From contig NZ_JACVOQ010000008.1 of assembly GCF_018882325.1 (NCBI RefSeq), positions 1-63,355 of the forward strand: a stretch of 63,355 bases of DNA, written 5' to 3'. The position numbers and the translations under genes were made by a program. Shown in pieces: positions 15,960 to 25,113 of the stretch (positions are counted from its first letter, which is position 1; each line of letters opens with the position of its first letter). The notes beneath the pieces are model-generated. The model was not told the origin of the DNA. It did not search any database and saw only the letters and a list, made by a program, of their open reading frames with translations. The stretch is from Polynucleobacter sp. 78F-HAINBA. GTDB lineage: Bacteria > Pseudomonadota > Gammaproteobacteria > Burkholderiales > Burkholderiaceae.

Positions 15960-18047
15960 ATGACGACAAAGCGACCGCCAACTGCACTCGAAAAGATGGG
16001 TTTAAACAGCCCTATGGCACTTGCTTTGCACCTGCCATCCCGTTATGAGGACGAGACTGAGCTCTTCACTATCGAGGAGGCTTTGGGGCTTGGAAGATTT
16101 CATTCGATTCAGACTCAGGGTGTCGTGATTCGCAATCAAGTCACGTTTCGGCCGAGAAGGCAGCTCTTAGTCACGATTGAGGATGACACTGCTTCGCTGC
16201 AGCTCCGATTCCTGAATTTCTACCCGAGCCAGCAAAAGCAAATGGCGGTAGGCGCCAATGTGCGGGTCCGAGGTGAGGTTCGGGAGGGTTATCAAGGCGC
16301 AGAGATGGTTCACCCAACGGTACGCGCAGTCACTCCAGACTCGCCACTGCCTGCAAGTTTGACGCCGGTATACCCAGCTAGCGCGGGTCTTTCACAAACC
16401 ATTATTCGTAAGGCAGTATTAAAGGCTCTGCAGGACGCTAGTCTCAAAGAAAGTTTGGCGGAATTTTTGCCTACCAAACTCATGGCGGAAATTTTGCCAT
16501 CCAATGATTGGCCGCCACTACAAGATGCAATAAGCTATTTGCACCAGCCACCCGCTGATGCAAATACCCAATCACTCCTGGAGCGGACTCATCCCGCATG
16601 GCGCCGGGTGCAGTTTGAAGAGTTGCTCGCACAGCAGATTTCTTTGAAGCGTGCCCATGCTATTCGGAGGGAGAGACGTGCCCCCAGTTTTGAGAAGGAT
16701 CGGCAAGCAAGTAAGGCAAAAAAAACAAATGCCAGTATTGAAGACGGCTTACAGAAAGTATTGCCGTTCGAGCTGACTAGTGCCCAAGCTCGTGTCTGGT
16801 CTGAGATTGGGCTTGATCTATCAAACACCTTTCCAATGAACCGTTTATTGCAAGGTGATGTGGGTAGCGGAAAAACAGTGATTGCGGCATTGGCTGCTGC
16901 GCGTGCGATGGATCATGGCTACCAGGCTGCCATCATGGCGCCCACAGAAATTCTGGCTGAGCAGCACTATCTCAAAATGCAGGAGTGGTTTGAGCCATTG
17001 GGCGTAAAGATTGCATGGCTCTCGGGTAGCTTGAAGGCTAAGGAAAAAAGACTTGCACAGGAAATGATTGAGAGTGGTGAAGCTCAACTCATTATTGGTA
17101 CTCATGCCCTTATTCAGGATAAGGTAAGTTTTGCTAAGTTAGGTTTGGCCGTGATTGACGAGCAACATCGTTTTGGCGTAAGACAGCGTTTAGAAATTCA
17201 GCAACGGGTTGGCTCTGAATTATTTTATTGTCACCAATTGATGATGTCGGCCACTCCAATTCCGCGAACCTTGGCGATGACCTACTACGCTGACCTAGAT
17301 GTTTCTGTTATTGATGAATTGCCCCCAGGTCGCAAACCAATTGCCACTAAAGTAGTAAAGGCGGCGCGCAGAGATGAGGTGATCAGCGGGCTGCACGATT
17401 GGCTAGCCAAGGGATTGCAAGCCTATTGGGTTTGCCCTTTAATTGAAGAGTCTGAAGTACTGCAACTACAAACAGCCGTTGAAAGTTTTGAGCAGCTCAC
17501 ACAAGCGTTGCCAAATTTCAAAGTGGGATTAGTGCATGGTCGCTTGAAGAGTGAAGAAAAAGCTGCGGTGATGGCAGCCTTCAAAGCCAATGAAATCCAG
17601 CTCTTAGTTGCCACTACAGTGATTGAGGTCGGTGTTGATGTGCCCAATGCAGCGTTGATGGTGATCGAGCATGCGGAACGTTTTGGTTATGCACAGATTC
17701 ATCAGTTGCGAGGGCGCGTAGGACGCGGTTCGGCAGATTCAGTCTGCATCTTGATGTATGCAGAGCCTCTATCTTTGGCGGCTAAAGAGCGCTTGCAAAC
17801 CTTGCGAGAGACATCAGACGGATTTGTGATTGCAGAGCGCGACTTATCGTTGCGCGGCCCTGGTGAATTATTGGGGGCAAAGCAGTCGGGTGATGCGATG
17901 CTCCGGTTTGTGGATCTTCAGCGTGATGCTTGGTTAATTGAGTTGGCGCAGACTGCAGCAGAGCGCTTGCTGGCTGAGCATGGTGATTTAGTAGAAAGAC
18001 ATCTTGAGCGCTGGCTTGGATCTCGCACAGAATTCTTAAAGGCTTGA
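15960..18047 (+). CDS. recG: ATP-dependent DNA helicase RecG
   Basis: RecG is a superfamily 2 helicase that remodels stalled forks and Holliday junctions. From MTTKRPPTALEKMGL it is 695 residues. The wedge OB domain covers about residues 40-140. Walker A GDVGSGKT follows near residue 300, then the DEQH box in VIDEQHRFG, motif VI in LRGRVGRG, and the C-terminal TRG-type segment SDGFVIAERDLSLRGPGELLG. An in-frame ATG at 15924 would overlap the queA start and is less likely. recG and queA diverge with 30 bp between starts. Confidence 0.96.
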   Translation: MTTKRPPTALEKMGLNSPMALALHLPSRYEDETELFTIEEALGLGRFHSIQTQGVVIRNQVTFRPRRQLLVTIEDDTASLQLRFLNFYPSQQKQMAVGANVRVRGEVREGYQGAEMVHPTVRAVTPDSPLPASLTPVYPASAGLSQTIIRKAVLKALQDASLKESLAEFLPTKLMAEILPSNDWPPLQDAISYLHQPPADANTQSLLERTHPAWRRVQFEELLAQQISLKRAHAIRRERRAPSFEKDRQASKAKKTNASIEDGLQKVLPFELTSAQARVWSEIGLDLSNTFPMNRLLQGDVGSGKTVIAALAAARAMDHGYQAAIMAPTEILAEQHYLKMQEWFEPLGVKIAWLSGSLKAKEKRLAQEMIESGEAQLIIGTHALIQDKVSFAKLGLAVIDEQHRFGVRQRLEIQQRVGSELFYCHQLMMSATPIPRTLAMTYYADLDVSVIDELPPGRKPIATKVVKAARRDEVISGLHDWLAKGLQAYWVCPLIEESEVLQLQTAVESFEQLTQALPNFKVGLVHGRLKSEEKAAVMAAFKANEIQLLVATTVIEVGVDVPNAALMVIEHAERFGYAQIHQLRGRVGRGSADSVCILMYAEPLSLAAKERLQTLRETSDGFVIAERDLSLRGPGELLGAKQSGDAMLRFVDLQRDAWLIELAQTAAERLLAEHGDLVERHLERWLGSRTEFLKA

Positions 18048-18083
18048 TAATTTAGCTATGAATATGGAAAGAGCTTTTCACTG

Positions 18084-18941
18084 ATGCGCGATCGTATTGT
18101 TGCTTATGCCTATTTGATCCGTTTGGATAAGCCGATCGGAACCTTGCTTCTATTATGGCCAACGTTGTGGGCGCTTTGGTTAGCGAGTGGTGGCTTTCCC
18201 GAATGGCATCTTCTGATTATTTTCACTTTGGGAACTTTTTTAATGCGTAGTGCGGGCTGCGCTATCAATGATTATGCTGATCAAGATTTTGATCGCCATG
18301 TCTTGAGAACTAAAGATCGTCCCATTACTAGCGGTAAGATTACTGGAAAAGAGGCGTTGATGGTGGCTGGAGCTCTTGCTCTAGTAGCTTTCCTACTGAT
18401 TCAACCCCTGAATGCACTCACCAAAGAACTTTCTTTCTTTGCTTTGGCAGTTGCGATTCTCTACCCCTTTACCAAGCGCTTTTTTGCTATTCCGCAGGCT
18501 ATCCTTGGTATTGCCTTTGGCTTTGGGATTCCGATGGCCTATGCGGCGGTATTGGACTTTATTCCGCTAGAGGCATGGGTTTTGTTTATCGGTAATATTT
18601 TCTGGGCTATCGCCTATGACACGGCTTATGCCATGGTCGATCGTGATGATGATTTGCGTTTAGGCTTGAGAACCTCAGCCATTACATTTGGCCGCTTTGA
18701 TGTGATCGCAATTGCCCTGAGTTACAGCGTGCTATTTCTGAGTCAGATTTGGGTTGCGCAGTTGGCAAACCTCAGTAATTACTTTTGGGTGGGGTGGTGC
18801 TTGGCTTTAGCTTGCGCCGTTTATCACCTCAAATTGGTTTCTACGCGCAAGCGCGAAGAATGCTTTAAAGCATTTCGCCACAATAATTGGTTGGGTGGAT
18901 TCCTATTTCTAGGAATCCTATTGGGCCTGGCTCGCTTTTAG
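18084..18941 (+). CDS. ubiA: 4-hydroxybenzoate octaprenyltransferase
   Basis: UbiA is an inner-membrane prenyltransferase that attaches the polyprenyl tail to 4-hydroxybenzoate in ubiquinone synthesis. At 285 residues it has about eight hydrophobic segments and the two Asp-rich diphosphate-binding motifs, [11 protein letters not shown] in the first half and DRDDDLRLG in the second. A GAAAGAG ribosome-binding site precedes the start. Its stop codon overlaps the stop codon of the convergent proC gene (TTAG at 18938-18941). Confidence 0.96.
   Translation: MRDRIVAYAYLIRLDKPIGTLLLLWPTLWALWLASGGFPEWHLLIIFTLGTFLMRSAGCAINDYADQDFDRHVLRTKDRPITSGKITGKEALMVAGALALVAFLLIQPLNALTKELSFFALAVAILYPFTKRFFAIPQAILGIAFGFGIPMAYAAVLDFIPLEAWVLFIGNIFWAIAYDTAYAMVDRDDDLRLGLRTSAITFGRFDVIAIALSYSVLFLSQIWVAQLANLSNYFWVGWCLALACAVYHLKLVSTRKREECFKAFRHNNWLGGFLFLGILLGLARF
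18897..18918. repeat. Hairpin inside the 3' end of ubiA, just past proC
   Basis: GGATTCCT (18897-18904) and AGGAATCC (18911-18918) form an 8-bp perfect stem with a 6-base loop. It lies in ubiA codons but also 20-40 bp downstream of the proC stop on the opposite strand. There is no T-run on either strand, so it may stabilise 3' ends rather than terminate transcription. Confidence 0.45.
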
Positions 18942-19798
18942 TTCTTGCCTAGTTCGTCACCCATGGCTTTGCCACGTTGACTTGCAGCATCAATCGCTTT
19001 TTCCAGTGCGCCATGCCAATCAAGTTGCTTAAGCATATCGAGTGCTGCAGCTGTTGTGCCGCCCTTTGAGGTAACTCGCTCGCGCAATACACCTGCATGC
19101 TCATCAGAGTTATGGGCAAGCTGTGTAGCGCCTTCTAAAGTCGCATAAGCTAATTTACGAGCGGTAGCCGCATCAAGCCCAAGTTTTTCACCGCTTGATT
19201 GCATGGCTTCCAAGAAAGCAAAAACATAGGCGGGACCACTTCCAGAAACAGCGGTAACGGCATCCATCAACTTTTCTTCATTAACCCAGACTGCCTGCCC
19301 AACTGCATTGCAAATAGTTTCGGCTAGGGCGCGATCGGATGCGTTGACTGCAGAATCTGCAAATAAACCGGTAATGCCTTTACCAATGAGGGCGGGGGTA
19401 TTCGGCATGGCGCGAACGCAGCGCTCGTGGTCAAGCCAGCGACTCATATCTTTGAGGCGGATGCCTGCGGCAATACTGAGGATCAATGGGCCCGGTGCTG
19501 TTGCATGCTTGAGCTTTGCGCTCAAAGATTTGGCAACTACATTGAAATCCTGAGGCTTGATGGCCATGACTACGACATTGTTCTTAGAGAAATCAAAGGC
19601 GATCTGATCTAGTGCGCCAATAATCTGGACGCCAAAATCTTGATGTAATTGCAGCCCAGTGCTGGCATTGGCTTCAACCACCGAGAGTTGGTTAGCTTCA
19701 AAACCATTAGCGAGTAATCCGCTAATTAAGGCGCGACCCATATTGCCACCACCAATAAAGGTGATGTGGGCATTCTGGTTTGTTTGTTGTGTGCTCAT
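18938..19798 (-). CDS. proC: Pyrroline-5-carboxylate reductase
   Basis: ProC reduces 1-pyrroline-5-carboxylate to proline with NAD(P)H, the last step of proline synthesis. It is 286 residues with the N-terminal Rossmann motif [13 protein letters not shown], the [13 protein letters not shown] segment, and the C-terminal signature [16 protein letters not shown] and [15 protein letters not shown]. Its start overlaps the yggS stop by 4 bp (ATGA). It is last in the glcD-glcE-glcF-yggS-proC run. Confidence 0.97.
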   Translation of the reverse strand: MSTQQTNQNAHITFIGGGNMGRALISGLLANGFEANQLSVVEANASTGLQLHQDFGVQIIGALDQIAFDFSKNNVVVMAIKPQDFNVVAKSLSAKLKHATAPGPLILSIAAGIRLKDMSRWLDHERCVRAMPNTPALIGKGITGLFADSAVNASDRALAETICNAVGQAVWVNEEKLMDAVTAVSGSGPAYVFAFLEAMQSSGEKLGLDAATARKLAYATLEGATQLAHNSDEHAGVLRERVTSKGGTTAAALDMLKQLDWHGALEKAIDAASQRGKAMGDELGKN

Positions 19799-20520
19799 GC
19801 TTTTATCTTATCGCGCTTCCCAAAAATGGCGCTTCCTATACGTACCATGGTGCTGCCTTCCGCAATTGCAGCCTCCATATCATCCGACATTCCCATGGAG
19901 AGGGTGTCAAAGAAATCATACCCAATATCATGGCTGTGCTTTACTTTAATCCCGGTAAAACACTCCCTGACTGCCGCAAAGGCTTGGCGTTGTTGCTCCA
20001 CATCTTCGCTGGGCGCGGGAATGGCCATGAGTCCGCGAAGAACGAGATTAGGGAGTTTGGCGACTGCATTGCAAAGCGCCTCTACTTCCTCAAGAGCTAA
20101 ACCGCTTTTGGATTCTTCTGCACTCACATTGATTTGAACGCACACTTGCAAGTCGCCCAAATCTGGAAACTCTCCGCGCTGGCTAGATAGTCGTTCAGCA
20201 ATTTTGAGTCTATCGATACTGTGAGCCCAATCAAAGTGTTCTGCGACATCGCGCGTCTTATTGCTTTGTAGTGGACCAATGAAGTGCCACTCGAGCCAAG
20301 GGCGTAATTTAGCCAGTTGCTGAATTTTCTCAACACCTTCTTGAACATAGTTCTCACCAAAGGCAGTCTGTCCGGCATGCATCGCCTCCTCAACTGCCAG
20401 AGCAGGAAAGGTTTTACTTACCGCAAGTAGCCCAATATCTTCGGGTTCGCGCTTAGCTGCCAGTGCTGCTAATTCAAGGCGCTGTTTTACCAACATTAGG
20501 TTGGCGGTAACTTGACTCAT
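19795..20520 (-). CDS. yggS: PLP homeostasis protein (YggS/PROSC family)
   Basis: This is a non-catalytic alanine-racemase-like barrel that binds pyridoxal 5'-phosphate and keeps vitamin B6 and amino acid pools in balance. At 241 residues it has the PLP lysine in LLAVSKTFP (Lys36), FGENYVQEG, WHFIGPLQSNK, VCVQINVS and the C-terminal LSMGMSDDMEAAI with GSAIFG. It is paired with proC, as in very many bacteria, and overlaps both neighbours: ATGA with proC and TAATG with glcF. Confidence 0.96.
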   Translation of the reverse strand: MSQVTANLMLVKQRLELAALAAKREPEDIGLLAVSKTFPALAVEEAMHAGQTAFGENYVQEGVEKIQQLAKLRPWLEWHFIGPLQSNKTRDVAEHFDWAHSIDRLKIAERLSSQRGEFPDLGDLQVCVQINVSAEESKSGLALEEVEALCNAVAKLPNLVLRGLMAIPAPSEDVEQQRQAFAAVRECFTGIKVKHSHDIGYDFFDTLSMGMSDDMEAAIAEGSTMVRIGSAIFGKRDKIKA

Positions 20521-21797
20521 TATTTAGCTCGGCCCGCTTGGCTGACGAGCTGATCAACGATCTCGATCCAATGCAAGACCGGAGTGTCTTTCTGTTGAAG
20601 ATGGGTGATGCAACCAATGTTTCCAGAAACAATTACCTCGGCACCCGATTCTTCACAAGCAGCATTGAGATGTGCAAGTTTGTTCTTGCGTAATTGTTCC
20701 GATAGCTCTGGTTGTGTAACCGAATAGGTTCCCGCTGAGCCACAGCACAGATGGCTATCAGCACAGAGGCGAACTCCAATACCAATGCCGGAGAGAAGAC
20801 CTTCAACCTTGCCTCGAATTTGTTGACCATGTTGCAGTGTGCAGGGCGGGTGGTACACCACGCCAGGCTTAGGGTCTGCTCCTACAAGAGAAATCAACTC
20901 ACCTTCAAGTGCTGGCAAGATTTCTGAAATATCTTTAGTGAGATAAGAGATCTTTTTTGCTTTACTTGCATATTGCGGATCATTTGCAAATAGATGTCCA
21001 TAGTCTTTGACCATGACGCCGCAACCAGAGGCAGTCATGACGATGGCTTCTACACCTTGCTCGACCTGTGGCCACCAAGCATCGATATTCTGTTTGGCGT
21101 TATCTAGACCGCCGGCTTGATCATTGAGGTGATAGCGTAATGCGCCACAGCAAGTGGCATTCGGTGCGCTAATCAATTCAATCTTGAGTGCATCTAAAAC
21201 ACGTGCCGTTGCTGAGTTGATATTTGGCAACATACCTGGCTGTACGCAACCCTCGAGCAAGAGCATCTTACGAGAGTGACTTGCTTGCGGCCTAGCATAG
21301 GGATCAGTGTTGCTGGCCAATGCTTTATTTTTTGCTTCCGGAATCTTGCGCTGGATGCCAGCAGGCATGAGTGGGCGCACCAAACGACCAATTGCCATTG
21401 CTGAATTAAATAACTTAGGACTGGTTAAACCTTCTTTGAGTGCCCAGCGGGTGAGTCGCTGACCAATAGGGCGTTCAGGCGTATTTTCTTCCGCCCACTT
21501 GCGACCGATATCCACTAGATTGCCGTATTGCACGCCGCTTGGGCAAGTGCTTTCACAATTGCGGCAAGTTAGGCAGCGGTCTAAATGCATGCGTGTTTTT
21601 TCGGTTGGAGCTTGCCCTTCAGCTATTTGCTTGATGAGATAGATGCGACCACGTGGTCCATCGAGTTCATCGCCTAGAATTTGATAGGTAGGGCAAGTAG
21701 CAGTACAGAAGCCACAGTGAACGCACTTTCCTAGAATTCTGGCGGCCTCTATACCTTCAGGAGTATTGGCGAATTGGGGGGCGAGTTGAGTTTGCAT
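20520..21797 (-). CDS. glcF: Glycolate oxidase iron-sulfur subunit
   Basis: GlcF carries electrons from the flavin subunits of glycolate dehydrogenase to the respiratory quinone pool. It is 425 residues with two 4Fe-4S motifs, CVHCGFCTATCP and CLTCRNCESTCP, in the first 110 residues. CCG-type cysteine motifs follow (LEGCVQPGM, CCGALRYHL, CCGSAGTYS). It lies 17 bp downstream of glcE and couples to yggS by a TAATG overlap. No glcC-type regulator gene is adjacent. Confidence 0.96.
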   Translation of the reverse strand: MQTQLAPQFANTPEGIEAARILGKCVHCGFCTATCPTYQILGDELDGPRGRIYLIKQIAEGQAPTEKTRMHLDRCLTCRNCESTCPSGVQYGNLVDIGRKWAEENTPERPIGQRLTRWALKEGLTSPKLFNSAMAIGRLVRPLMPAGIQRKIPEAKNKALASNTDPYARPQASHSRKMLLLEGCVQPGMLPNINSATARVLDALKIELISAPNATCCGALRYHLNDQAGGLDNAKQNIDAWWPQVEQGVEAIVMTASGCGVMVKDYGHLFANDPQYASKAKKISYLTKDISEILPALEGELISLVGADPKPGVVYHPPCTLQHGQQIRGKVEGLLSGIGIGVRLCADSHLCCGSAGTYSVTQPELSEQLRKNKLAHLNAACEESGAEVIVSGNIGCITHLQQKDTPVLHWIEIVDQLVSQAGRAK

Positions 21798-21814
21798 AGG
21801 AAGACTAAAAGTAC

Positions 21815-22960
21815 TTAAGGTAGGCGTGAAGTAGCAAATACGCCTGCTGGATCAAAGGCGGCTCTTAGGCGTGCTTGTACTGCCTCTAAAGCAGTTGAGT
21901 GCGCTTGCTCACTCAGGAGGGTAAAGCGTTGCTTGCTTGAATCCACACCGCTCGCTTGCTTAAACCGAGTAGCATGTCCACCATGGGTATGGGCTAAGGC
22001 TTTGAAGCATGCAAAAGTAGCATCATCACCAGGTGCTTTAATCCAGCGCTGCTGACCATGCCATTCCAAAGCAATGTCGCCAACGGTGCTTTCAATTGCT
22101 AGTGGGCCACATGCGGCTGGTAGGGCTAAGCGATAGAGTGTGTCAGTGCTATTTAGGCATGTGAAAACAGCTAAGCGCTGTTCACGTAAGTCGGCCCAAA
22201 ATATCTGCGCAACTGCTGGATCAATTTCAATAGCATCGATAGCAGCATTCATCAGGGGAATGGCAGCTTTAACGGCTGCAAGCGCACCGGCCAAACGAAT
22301 AGTCAGCTCACCATCTTGCCTTGGTTCACCGATCCAACAGCTGGCCGATAGTGGCAGTGGTTGCCCAGCCCATTCATTTAAAACTCGTAAGGCTTTTTCT
22401 TGAGAGATCTGGCAGCGTAAAGTGGCCGTCGCCGCTGGCTTTGGCAGCACCTTTACGGAGGCCTCGAGCAATAGTGACAAGGTTCCCATGGATCCAGGTA
22501 GCAAGCGTGAAACGTCATATCCAGCTACGTTCTTCATCACCTTGCCGCCAAAGGATAAATCTTGACCTTTACCATCCAGGATGCGCGTGCCAAGAACAAA
22601 GTCACGCAAGTTACCAACGCTAATTCGTCCAGGCCCTGCTAAGCCTGCGGCAATGGCGCCACCAAAAGTTGCGGTATCACCAAAATGGGGTGGTTCAAAA
22701 GCTAGCACTTGATTCTTTTCAGCTAGAGCTGCTTCAATTTCCTTTAATGGCGTACCAGCACAAGCCGTAATCACTAACTCTTCAGGCTGGTACTCCAAGA
22801 TGCCAGAGTAAGGGCGGGTATCTAACTTGGCATAGGAGTTAGCGTTGCCATACCAAGACTTTGTGCCACCACCTTCAATGGATAGCGGTGTTTTGTTTTT
22901 GGCTGCCGCCAAAATTTGCTCACGAAATAAATCAATATTCATATTATTGGACTGAGACAT
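21815..22960 (-). CDS. glcE: Glycolate oxidase FAD-binding subunit
   Basis: GlcE is the second flavoprotein subunit of glycolate dehydrogenase (glycolate to glyoxylate). At 381 residues it has a PCMH-type FAD domain in its first half: SIEGGGTKSWYG, GTPLKEIEAALAEKNQVLAFEPPHFG and TFGGAIAAGLAGPGR. The C-terminal half is short and poorly conserved, as usual for GlcE. Its start overlaps the glcD stop (TAATG), giving coupled translation. The products GlcDEF act together at the inner membrane. Confidence 0.95.
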   Translation of the reverse strand: MSQSNNMNIDLFREQILAAAKNKTPLSIEGGGTKSWYGNANSYAKLDTRPYSGILEYQPEELVITACAGTPLKEIEAALAEKNQVLAFEPPHFGDTATFGGAIAAGLAGPGRISVGNLRDFVLGTRILDGKGQDLSFGGKVMKNVAGYDVSRLLPGSMGTLSLLLEASVKVLPKPAATATLRCQISQEKALRVLNEWAGQPLPLSASCWIGEPRQDGELTIRLAGALAAVKAAIPLMNAAIDAIEIDPAVAQIFWADLREQRLAVFTCLNSTDTLYRLALPAACGPLAIESTVGDIALEWHGQQRWIKAPGDDATFACFKALAHTHGGHATRFKQASGVDSSKQRFTLLSEQAHSTALEAVQARLRAAFDPAGVFATSRLP

Positions 22961-24474
22961 TAGAAGCGCTCCAACTCAGGATGCGGAAGATTGCCGCCAC
23001 TAATGCGCATACGACCATATTCAGCGCAGCGATTTAATGTAGGGATAGCCTTATCAGGATTTAATAATCGTTCAGGGTCAAATGCTGCTTTAACCCCCCA
23101 GAAAGATTCGCGCTCACCTTCACCAAATTGAACGCACATGGAATTGATCTTTTCAATGCCAACACCATGCTCACCGGTAATCGTGCCATCAAGCTCAACA
23201 CAGGCTTCTAAAATCTCAGTTCCGAATTCTTCAGCGCGATGCCACTCTTCTTGATCGGCGCCGTTAAATAAAATGAGAGGATGCATATTGCCATCGCCCG
23301 CATGAAATACGTTCAAGCAAGCAAGGCCATATTTCTTTTCCATTCCCTGAATGCGTCTTAGTAGGGTGCCAATATTTCTGCGTGGGATCGTGCCGTCCAT
23401 GCAGTAGTAGTCAGGCGCTAAGCGTCCAGCTGCAGGGAATGCATTCTTACGACCACTCCAAAACTTGAGGCGCTCGGCTTCATTCTGAGAAATCTGAATA
23501 CCGCTAGCGCCTGCTTGTTCGAGCACTTTAGTCATGCGCTCAATTTCTTCAGCAACCTCTTCGGGCGTACCGTCTGACTCGCACAGAAGAATGGTCTCGG
23601 CCTCGAGGTCATAGCCTGCATGAACAAATTCTTCTACGGCACGAGTGGTAGCTTTATCCATCATCTCTAAGCCGGCAGGAATAATGCCAGCAGCAATAAT
23701 GGCAGCAACTGCATCCGCCCCTTTTTCAATATCGTCAAAGCTCGCCATGATGACGCGCGCCAATTTTGGCTTAGCAATTAACTTCACAGTAACTTCAGTG
23801 ACAACCGCAAGCATGCCTTCGCTACCCATCACGATTGCTAATAAATCAAGTCCTGGGGAGTCTGGAGCAAGACTGCCAAATTCCACAATCTCGCCGTTCA
23901 TCAAAATGCCGCGGACTTTTAAAACGTTGTGAAGCGTGAGTCCATATTTAAGACAGTGCACACCACCAGAGTTTTCATTCACATTACCGCCAATAGAGCA
24001 GGCAATCTGTGATGATGGATCTGGCGCGTAATAGAGGCCAAGATGGGCAACTGCTTCGGAGATGGCCAAATTCCGTACACCTGGTTGCACCACCGCAGTT
24101 CTGGTGAAGGGATCAATGCTGACAATCTTTTTGAGCTTAGCTAGCGAGAGCACTAAACCCTGGGAAATGGGCATGGCACCACCAGATAGGCCTGTGCCAG
24201 ATCCGCGTGGAACGATGGGCACTTGCATCTCAAAGCAAATCTTCAGAATCTGAGCAACTTGCTCCTCGGTCTCTGGAAGGGCAACTGCCAGTGGCATGCG
24301 TCGATAGGCTGCTAAACCGTCACATTCGTAGGGAATCGTGTCCTCAGGCTCCCACAGCAATGCATGCTCCGGGAGGATGGGGCGCAGGGCCGATACCAAT
24401 TTAGATTGAAGGGCTGTAATAGCCGCGAGCTCGGGGGGTGGGGTCACCATATTCATAGGAATCATTTTAGCCAT
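22960..24474 (-). CDS. glcD: Glycolate oxidase subunit GlcD (FAD-linked)
   Basis: GlcD is the main catalytic flavoprotein of glycolate dehydrogenase. The 504 residues hold the FAD PCMH domain (VPRGSGTGLSGGAMP near residue 95, then DPSSQIACSIGGNVNENSGG) and the C-terminal vanillyl-alcohol-oxidase-like domain ending in GTITGEHGVGIEK and DPERLLNPDKA. The start at 24474 has a weak TAGG upstream; in-frame ATGs at 24465 and 24456 are alternatives. Its start codon is only 18 bp from that of the divergent adenosyltransferase gene. Confidence 0.96.
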   Translation of the reverse strand: MAKMIPMNMVTPPPELAAITALQSKLVSALRPILPEHALLWEPEDTIPYECDGLAAYRRMPLAVALPETEEQVAQILKICFEMQVPIVPRGSGTGLSGGAMPISQGLVLSLAKLKKIVSIDPFTRTAVVQPGVRNLAISEAVAHLGLYYAPDPSSQIACSIGGNVNENSGGVHCLKYGLTLHNVLKVRGILMNGEIVEFGSLAPDSPGLDLLAIVMGSEGMLAVVTEVTVKLIAKPKLARVIMASFDDIEKGADAVAAIIAAGIIPAGLEMMDKATTRAVEEFVHAGYDLEAETILLCESDGTPEEVAEEIERMTKVLEQAGASGIQISQNEAERLKFWSGRKNAFPAAGRLAPDYYCMDGTIPRRNIGTLLRRIQGMEKKYGLACLNVFHAGDGNMHPLILFNGADQEEWHRAEEFGTEILEACVELDGTITGEHGVGIEKINSMCVQFGEGERESFWGVKAAFDPERLLNPDKAIPTLNRCAEYGRMRISGGNLPHPELERF

Positions 24475-24479
24475 TTACC

Positions 24480-24485
24480 TATAAT
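24480..24485 (+). promoter_or_regulatory. Perfect -10 box directly before the adenosyltransferase (leaderless candidate)
   Basis: A consensus TATAAT ends 7 nt before the ATG at 24493, so the predicted transcription start is at the start codon. There is no Shine-Dalgarno sequence in the intervening TAGTTTT and no convincing -35. The hexamer sits inside the 18-bp gap between the two divergent start codons. Confidence 0.55.
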
Positions 24486-24492
24486 TAGTTTT

Positions 24493-25062
24493 ATGGGAAA
24501 TCGACTTTCAAAAATAGCCACCAGAACTGGTGATGCAGGCATGACCGGGCTTGGCGATGGTAGCCGAGTGGAAAAGGATCATCTGCGCATCTGCGCTATG
24601 GGTGATGTGGATGAATTGAACTCCGAAATCGGTGTTTTGATGACTGAATCGATCCCCGAGAGTCTTGCTGAAGAGTTAAAAACTTTATTTTTGCAAGTGC
24701 AGCATGATTTATTTGATTTGGGTGGCGAGCTTTGTATTCCCAATTACACCTTGCTCAAACCAGAGCATGTTGCTCAGTTAGATATTTGGCTTGAAAAATA
24801 CAATGCCACTTTGCCTCCTTTAACTGAATTTATTCTCCCGGGTGGAACACGTGCAGCTGCTCAGGCACACGTATGCCGAACAGTTTGTAGGCGTGCCGAA
24901 CGTTCGATTGTGCGTTTAGGTTGGGAGGAGCCTCTGTACGATGCTCCACGTCAATACGTCAATCGCTTGTCCGATCTCTTGTTTGTATTAGCACGCGTAC
25001 TCAATCGTGCGGCGGGTGGTCAAGACGTTCTTTGGAAGCACGAAAAAAAAGAGACTAAATAA
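24493..25062 (+). CDS. Cob(I)yrinic acid a,c-diamide adenosyltransferase, PduO type
   Basis: This enzyme adenosylates cob(I)alamin with ATP to make the B12 coenzyme. From MGNRLSKIATRTGDAGMTGLGDG it is 190 residues, the usual PduO size. ATP and cobalamin contacts are in that N-terminal TRTGDAGMTGLGDG stretch, in FILPGGTRAAAQAHVCRTVCRRAER and in YVNRLSDLLFVLARVLNR. A longer frame from 24364 overlaps glcD antisense and is not used. No cobalamin riboswitch or B12-dependent gene is seen nearby. Confidence 0.95.
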   Translation: MGNRLSKIATRTGDAGMTGLGDGSRVEKDHLRICAMGDVDELNSEIGVLMTESIPESLAEELKTLFLQVQHDLFDLGGELCIPNYTLLKPEHVAQLDIWLEKYNATLPPLTEFILPGGTRAAAQAHVCRTVCRRAERSIVRLGWEEPLYDAPRQYVNRLSDLLFVLARVLNRAAGGQDVLWKHEKKETK

Positions 25063-25081
25063 ATTAGTATCTTTTTAATTC

Positions 25082-25103
25082 AATAAAGCTGCATCACTTT
25101 ATT
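25082..25103. terminator. Weak bidirectional hairpin between the adenosyltransferase and aroG
   Basis: AATAAAG (25082-25088) pairs with CTTTATT (25097-25103) around an 8-base loop in the 51-bp gap between two convergent genes. The stem is A/T-rich and a good T-run is lacking, so termination may be inefficient. Confidence 0.35.
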
Positions 25104-25113
25104 TCACAGTTTC

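Noticed and set aside
24364..24492. 43-codon extension of the adenosyltransferase frame
   Set aside because: It lies antisense within glcD, and the family start MGNRLSKI-type sequence begins at 24493.
24475..24492. Cobalamin riboswitch before the adenosyltransferase
   Set aside because: Only 18 bp separate it from glcD and no B12-box-like sequence is present.
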